A stretch of DNA of 64,000 nt from Streptomyces morookaense (GTDB lineage Bacteria > Actinomycetota > Actinomycetes > Streptomycetales > Streptomycetaceae). The DNA is taken from the NCBI RefSeq assembly GCF_013030945.1, contig NZ_JABBXF010000047.1, positions 48,901-112,900 of the forward strand, in the 5' to 3' direction. Each line of letters opens with the position of its first letter. Positions within the stretch are counted from its first letter, which is position 1. The position numbers and the translations under genes were made by a program. The notes below the pieces were generated by a model that was not told where the DNA came from, did not search any database, and worked only from the letters and a program-made list of their open reading frames with translations. Of the stretch, positions 61,454-64,000 are shown piece after piece.

Positions 61454-61627
61454 GGCACTGCGCCCCCCGAACGCGCTCTCGGCGCACGCCGTCAACCGGC
61501 TCCCCACCGGCACCTCGGGCGCCCGTCCGTTCGCCCTGTGCACACGGGTGCCCCCGAATACACACTGAGAGCCGTAGGCCAGTGGTTCGCGCCAACGGGC
61601 GTGTGTGCACGGGGGGATGAGTCCGCC

Positions 61628-62761
61628 ATGCGGATGAGCGAGGACGAGGTCGCCGGACTGGTCCGGTCGCGGTGGGGGGAGCTCCTGGCGGAGGTGGGGG
61701 ACGGGGCCGTCGAGCGGTATGCCGAGGGCGTGCCCGTCCCCAGACGGGCCTTCGCCGCCGCCGGTGCCCTGGGGCTTCAGGCCTTCGCGCTCGAAGCGGA
61801 CGCCGTCACCTGGGGGCGGGTGCTGGAGGAGATCGGGTACCTGTGCGCCGACCCGGCGTTCGCGACCGTGGTCAGCATCCACACGGGCATCGCGGGCCTG
61901 CTGCGCGCAACGGGCGACGAGCACCTCGCCGACGCATACGCAGTGCCGATCAGCCGCGGCGAATGCCTGCCCGCCCTGGCCTTCTCCGAGGGCACCGACC
62001 TCCTCTCCATGCGCACGGAACTCACCGCGTCCGGACCGGACTTCCGGCTCACCGGCAGGAAGGGCTTCATCACCGGCGGGCTGCTCGCGGACGTCTTCCT
62101 CACCTACGCCGCCACCGGGCAGGGCGACTTGGCGGCGTGCCTGGTGGCGGCGGACGACGACGGCGTCGAGGTGGAGCCGGCGCACGCCGCCGGCTTCCGG
62201 ACGGCGGGCGCGGCGTCGGTGACGTTCGAGGACGTACGGATCCCGGCTGCCCGCGTCCTCGCCCCGGCCGACGGGCTGAGCCATGCGCAGCAGTACCTGA
62301 ACGCCCGCCGCGTCGTCATCGCGTCGTTCACGACCGGCCAGATACGCAGGCTGCTGGAGGGCACGGTGGCCAGGCTCCGGGAGACCGTCCGCTACGGGCA
62401 GCCGCTCATGGACCTGCCCAACGTGCAGGCGGCCGTGGGGCGGATGTACATCGCCGTCGAGGCCTCCCGCGCGATCGTCCACCGGGCGCTGTCCCGGCTC
62501 GACGCGGGAACCGGCGACCCCGTCTTCGACCCCGTCGTCTCCGCCGCCAAGCACCACGTCACCGAACAGGCCCTGGCCGCCCTGAACGAGGCCTTCCGGG
62601 TCCTGGGCGGGCACGCCTACTTCGGTGATCCCCGCTACGGCATGTTCCTGCGCGAGGTCCACGGCCTGCTCGCGGGCGCGGGCACGCAGGACCTCCTCGA
62701 AATCAACCTCGGTATGTGTGCGGCCACTTGTGCAGCACGGAAAGGCGGCAACCCCACATGA
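61628..62761 (+). CDS. acyl-CoA dehydrogenase-like flavoprotein, catalytic Glu replaced
   Basis: The 377-residue protein has the ACAD fold: middle domain (SEGTDLLSMRTELTASGPDF then LTGRKGFITGG), VTFEDVRIPAARVL and a C-terminal helical domain. The conserved catalytic Glu of the YEGT motif is Ala351 here (GAGTQDLLEI), so normal alpha,beta-dehydrogenation is doubtful. ATG at 61628 or 61634. It is coupled by ATGA to the carrier gene. Confidence 0.82.
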   Translation: MRMSEDEVAGLVRSRWGELLAEVGDGAVERYAEGVPVPRRAFAAAGALGLQAFALEADAVTWGRVLEEIGYLCADPAFATVVSIHTGIAGLLRATGDEHLADAYAVPISRGECLPALAFSEGTDLLSMRTELTASGPDFRLTGRKGFITGGLLADVFLTYAATGQGDLAACLVAADDDGVEVEPAHAAGFRTAGAASVTFEDVRIPAARVLAPADGLSHAQQYLNARRVVIASFTTGQIRRLLEGTVARLRETVRYGQPLMDLPNVQAAVGRMYIAVEASRAIVHRALSRLDAGTGDPVFDPVVSAAKHHVTEQALAALNEAFRVLGGHAYFGDPRYGMFLREVHGLLAGAGTQDLLEINLGMCAATCAARKGGNPT

Positions 62762-63024
62762 TCCTCCGGTTCAGCGGCGTCATGCTGCGTCTGGTGAACT
62801 ATGAGCGCACCGTGCAGGTCGAGGCCGGCACCCTCGGCGCGGCCCTGGAGCAACTCGAAGCGCGCCACCCGCAGTTACGGTCGGTCCTGCGCGACGCGAA
62901 CGGGCAGGTCCGCCGCAGCCACCAGCTCTTCCTCAACGGCGAACGGGTCGCCCGACCCGATCTCGGCATGCCGCTGGCGGAGGCCGACCAGGTCGAGTTC
63001 CTGACCGCCATCGCGGGAGGCTGA
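62758..63024 (+). CDS. ubiquitin-like sulfur carrier (MoaD/ThiS-like), TTA codon
   Basis: The 88-residue beta-grasp protein ends in Gly-Gly (TAIAGG), the tail used by MoaD/ThiS/CysO-type carriers for adenylation and thiocarboxylation. An in-frame TTA codon at 62875-62877 (residue 40) suggests bldA control. No E1-like ThiF/MoeB gene lies next to it. Confidence 0.82.
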   Translation: MILRFSGVMLRLVNYERTVQVEAGTLGAALEQLEARHPQLRSVLRDANGQVRRSHQLFLNGERVARPDLGMPLAEADQVEFLTAIAGG

Positions 63025-63025
63025 C

Positions 63026-63871
63026 GTGACCGCAGCCGCCCGGGAGACCGCCTTCCGCGAACCCCTGTACCCCACCCGCTTCAGCCCGCTCCAACTCCGG
63101 CCGCGGACCCTGCTCGACCTGGCCGTCAACGGCCTCGCCCGCTGGCTCGCCGAGCACCTGACACCGTTCCCGCACCTCGTGCACAAACACCGGACGGCGA
63201 TCGTCGTCCGCACCCTCCGCCTCGACTGCACCACCCCCGACCTGCGCTTCGCGGACACCCCCTGGCTCGACGTCCGGGCCCGGCTGGCCACCACCGGCTC
63301 GGGCGAGTGGCTCGTGCTGAGCCTGGCCTACGAGGCCGGAGGCCGCACCGCCGCCCGGGCCCGCCTCGTCCTGCGCGTGCTCGCCGTCGCCGAACCCGAA
63401 ACCCTCTCCGCCGAGCCCGGCGCACTCCCCCCGGACCTCCTCGCCGGGTTCACCGAGGCCGAGCGCCTCCCACCGGACGCCCTGCGCGAACTGGCCCGCA
63501 CCCGGCAGCCGTTCGGCCTGGGCACGGAACTCCTCGCCCCGCAGGAATGGGAGACCACGCTTTCCCGCAGCCAGTGCGAAGTGGCCGACCAGTGGTCGTT
63601 CATCGAGATGATCGAACTCGCGACGACCGCCCGCGAACGCCTCTCCACCACCACCGGCCCCGCCCTCCCGGCCGCCCACGCCCCGGTCCGCAGCCTCGCC
63701 GCGTTCTTCCAGCGCCCCATGTTCGTCTTCGACACCTGCCGCACCGTCACCCGCGCCCACCACGCGCCCCGGGGCGGCCGAACGGTCTTCCGCCACGACA
63801 TCGGCCACGCGGCCCCGCCGCGGACGGCGGCGGCCGGCCTCCGGGTGTGGGAACTGCTGGACGCGGCGTGA
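63026..63871 (+). CDS. hotdog-like protein of unknown function
   Basis: The 281-residue protein starts with GTG 2 nt after the carrier stop. Its first half (PLYPTRFSPLQLRPRTLLDL to ARARLVLRVLAV) has the strand pattern of a hotdog domain (WLDVRARLATTGSGEWLVLSL), and the second half may be another. It may be a thioesterase or dehydratase acting on a carrier-bound acyl group; I do not recognise a specific family. Confidence 0.6.
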   Translation: MTAAARETAFREPLYPTRFSPLQLRPRTLLDLAVNGLARWLAEHLTPFPHLVHKHRTAIVVRTLRLDCTTPDLRFADTPWLDVRARLATTGSGEWLVLSLAYEAGGRTAARARLVLRVLAVAEPETLSAEPGALPPDLLAGFTEAERLPPDALRELARTRQPFGLGTELLAPQEWETTLSRSQCEVADQWSFIEMIELATTARERLSTTTGPALPAAHAPVRSLAAFFQRPMFVFDTCRTVTRAHHAPRGGRTVFRHDIGHAAPPRTAAAGLRVWELLDAA

Positions 63872-63888
63872 GGCACCGGACACGAAAA

Positions 63889-63919
63889 AGGTCCAGGTCA
63901 GCGGGGCTGACCTGGACCT
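63889..63919 (-). terminator. rho-independent terminator of the tRNA-Thr gene
   Basis: AGGTCCAGGTCAGC (63889-63902), loop GGG and the complement (63906-63919) form a 14-bp stem followed on the minus strand by TTTTT. It directly follows the tRNA 3' end. Confidence 0.88.
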
Positions 63920-63925
63920 CATCGG

Positions 63926-63967
63926 AGCCGCCTTCGGGATTCGAACCCGAGACCTACGCATTACGAG
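63926..63967 (-). pseudogene. 3' half of tRNA-Thr(CGU), probable att site
   Basis: On the minus strand the anticodon loop CTCGTAA (63961-63967, anticodon CGT), the 3' anticodon stem, the variable loop, the T arm (TCGGG-TTCGAAT-CCCGA, 63934-63950) and the acceptor AGGCGGCT are intact. Upstream the 5' stem should read ACGCA but reads ACGGT, and no D arm follows within the remaining 33 nt. So the 5' half has been displaced by integrated DNA on the right. A 6-bp inverted pair (ACCGTG 63968-63973, CACGGT 63987-63992) lies in that DNA. Confidence 0.75.
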
Positions 63968-64000
63968 ACCGTGAGCGATCATGTTGCACGGTGCCGCGTG

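Noticed and set aside
63926..64000. Complete tRNA-Thr gene
   Set aside because: The 5' anticodon stem and D arm do not match; 33 nt upstream of the anticodon loop show no tRNA fold.

Overview
The window is high-GC actinobacterial DNA and almost certainly Streptomyces. The marks are strong GC3 bias, frequent GTG starts, 4-bp ATGA/GTGA gene overlaps, rare TTA codons, XRE/DUF397/ATP-binding-protein modules, an RppA-type type III PKS, a gamma-butyrolactone (AfsA/ArpA-type) signalling pair and a desferrioxamine locus with iron boxes.

Region 1 (1-23.3 kb) is mostly core chromosome. It starts inside an MprF/LysX-like membrane gene, followed by an esterase-fold hydrolase. A leftward housekeeping run comes next: dacB, a zincin, tilS, hpt, ftsH, folE. 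Then come ppa, a ThrE-like exporter, a DedA protein, a YbjQ protein, a DUF4232-type lipoprotein, PadR and DinB genes, an aldehyde dehydrogenase and an XRE/ATPase/DUF397 regulatory module. A zinc-starvation island follows (rpmG-rpmE2-CobW-rpsR2 divergent from rpmB-rpsN2 around a Zur-box-like operator). The region ends with an MreB/Mbl-like gene and a TerB gene.

Region 2 (23.3-32.2 kb) is accessory: rppA (tetrahydroxynaphthalene synthase), an SDR lacking its catalytic Lys, a 25-residue bL37-like basic protein, a GNAT, a secreted serine hydrolase, two small secreted proteins, an L7/L12-CTD-like protein, and a second ATPase/XRE/DUF397 module beside an HTH gene with a hairpin leader.

Region 3 (32.2-46.9 kb) looks like an undescribed specialized-metabolism locus. 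It holds an FAD monooxygenase, an SDR, an AfsA-like butyrolactone synthase divergent from its TetR-type receptor with ARE-like sites, and a membrane protein behind a perfect 20-bp palindrome. The core is a B12-dependent glutamate-mutase S subunit, an E subunit fused to a flavoprotein, an acyl-CoA ligase and a cupin, then an MFS exporter and a CGNR regulator. It closes with a LysR gene divergent from an extra GAPDH, both carrying TTA codons. A 20-nt motif is shared by the mutase and exporter promoters. The GAPDH could be a self-resistance copy.

Region 4 (46.9-61.5 kb) is a desferrioxamine system on two divergent iron-box-controlled transcription units. Leftward are two FecCD permeases, an ATPase, a penicillin acylase without signal peptide and a DesC-like acyltransferase. 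Rightward are a DesE-like lipoprotein and DesF-like reductase, then desABCD and an exporter.

Region 5 (61.6-64 kb) holds a coupled trio: an acyl-CoA-dehydrogenase-like protein lacking its usual catalytic Glu, a Gly-Gly-ended ubiquitin-like sulfur carrier with a TTA codon, and a hotdog-like protein. The window ends in the 3' half of a tRNA-Thr(CGU) gene with its terminator, whose 5' half has been replaced. That is the mark of an integrated element beginning at about 63.97 kb.
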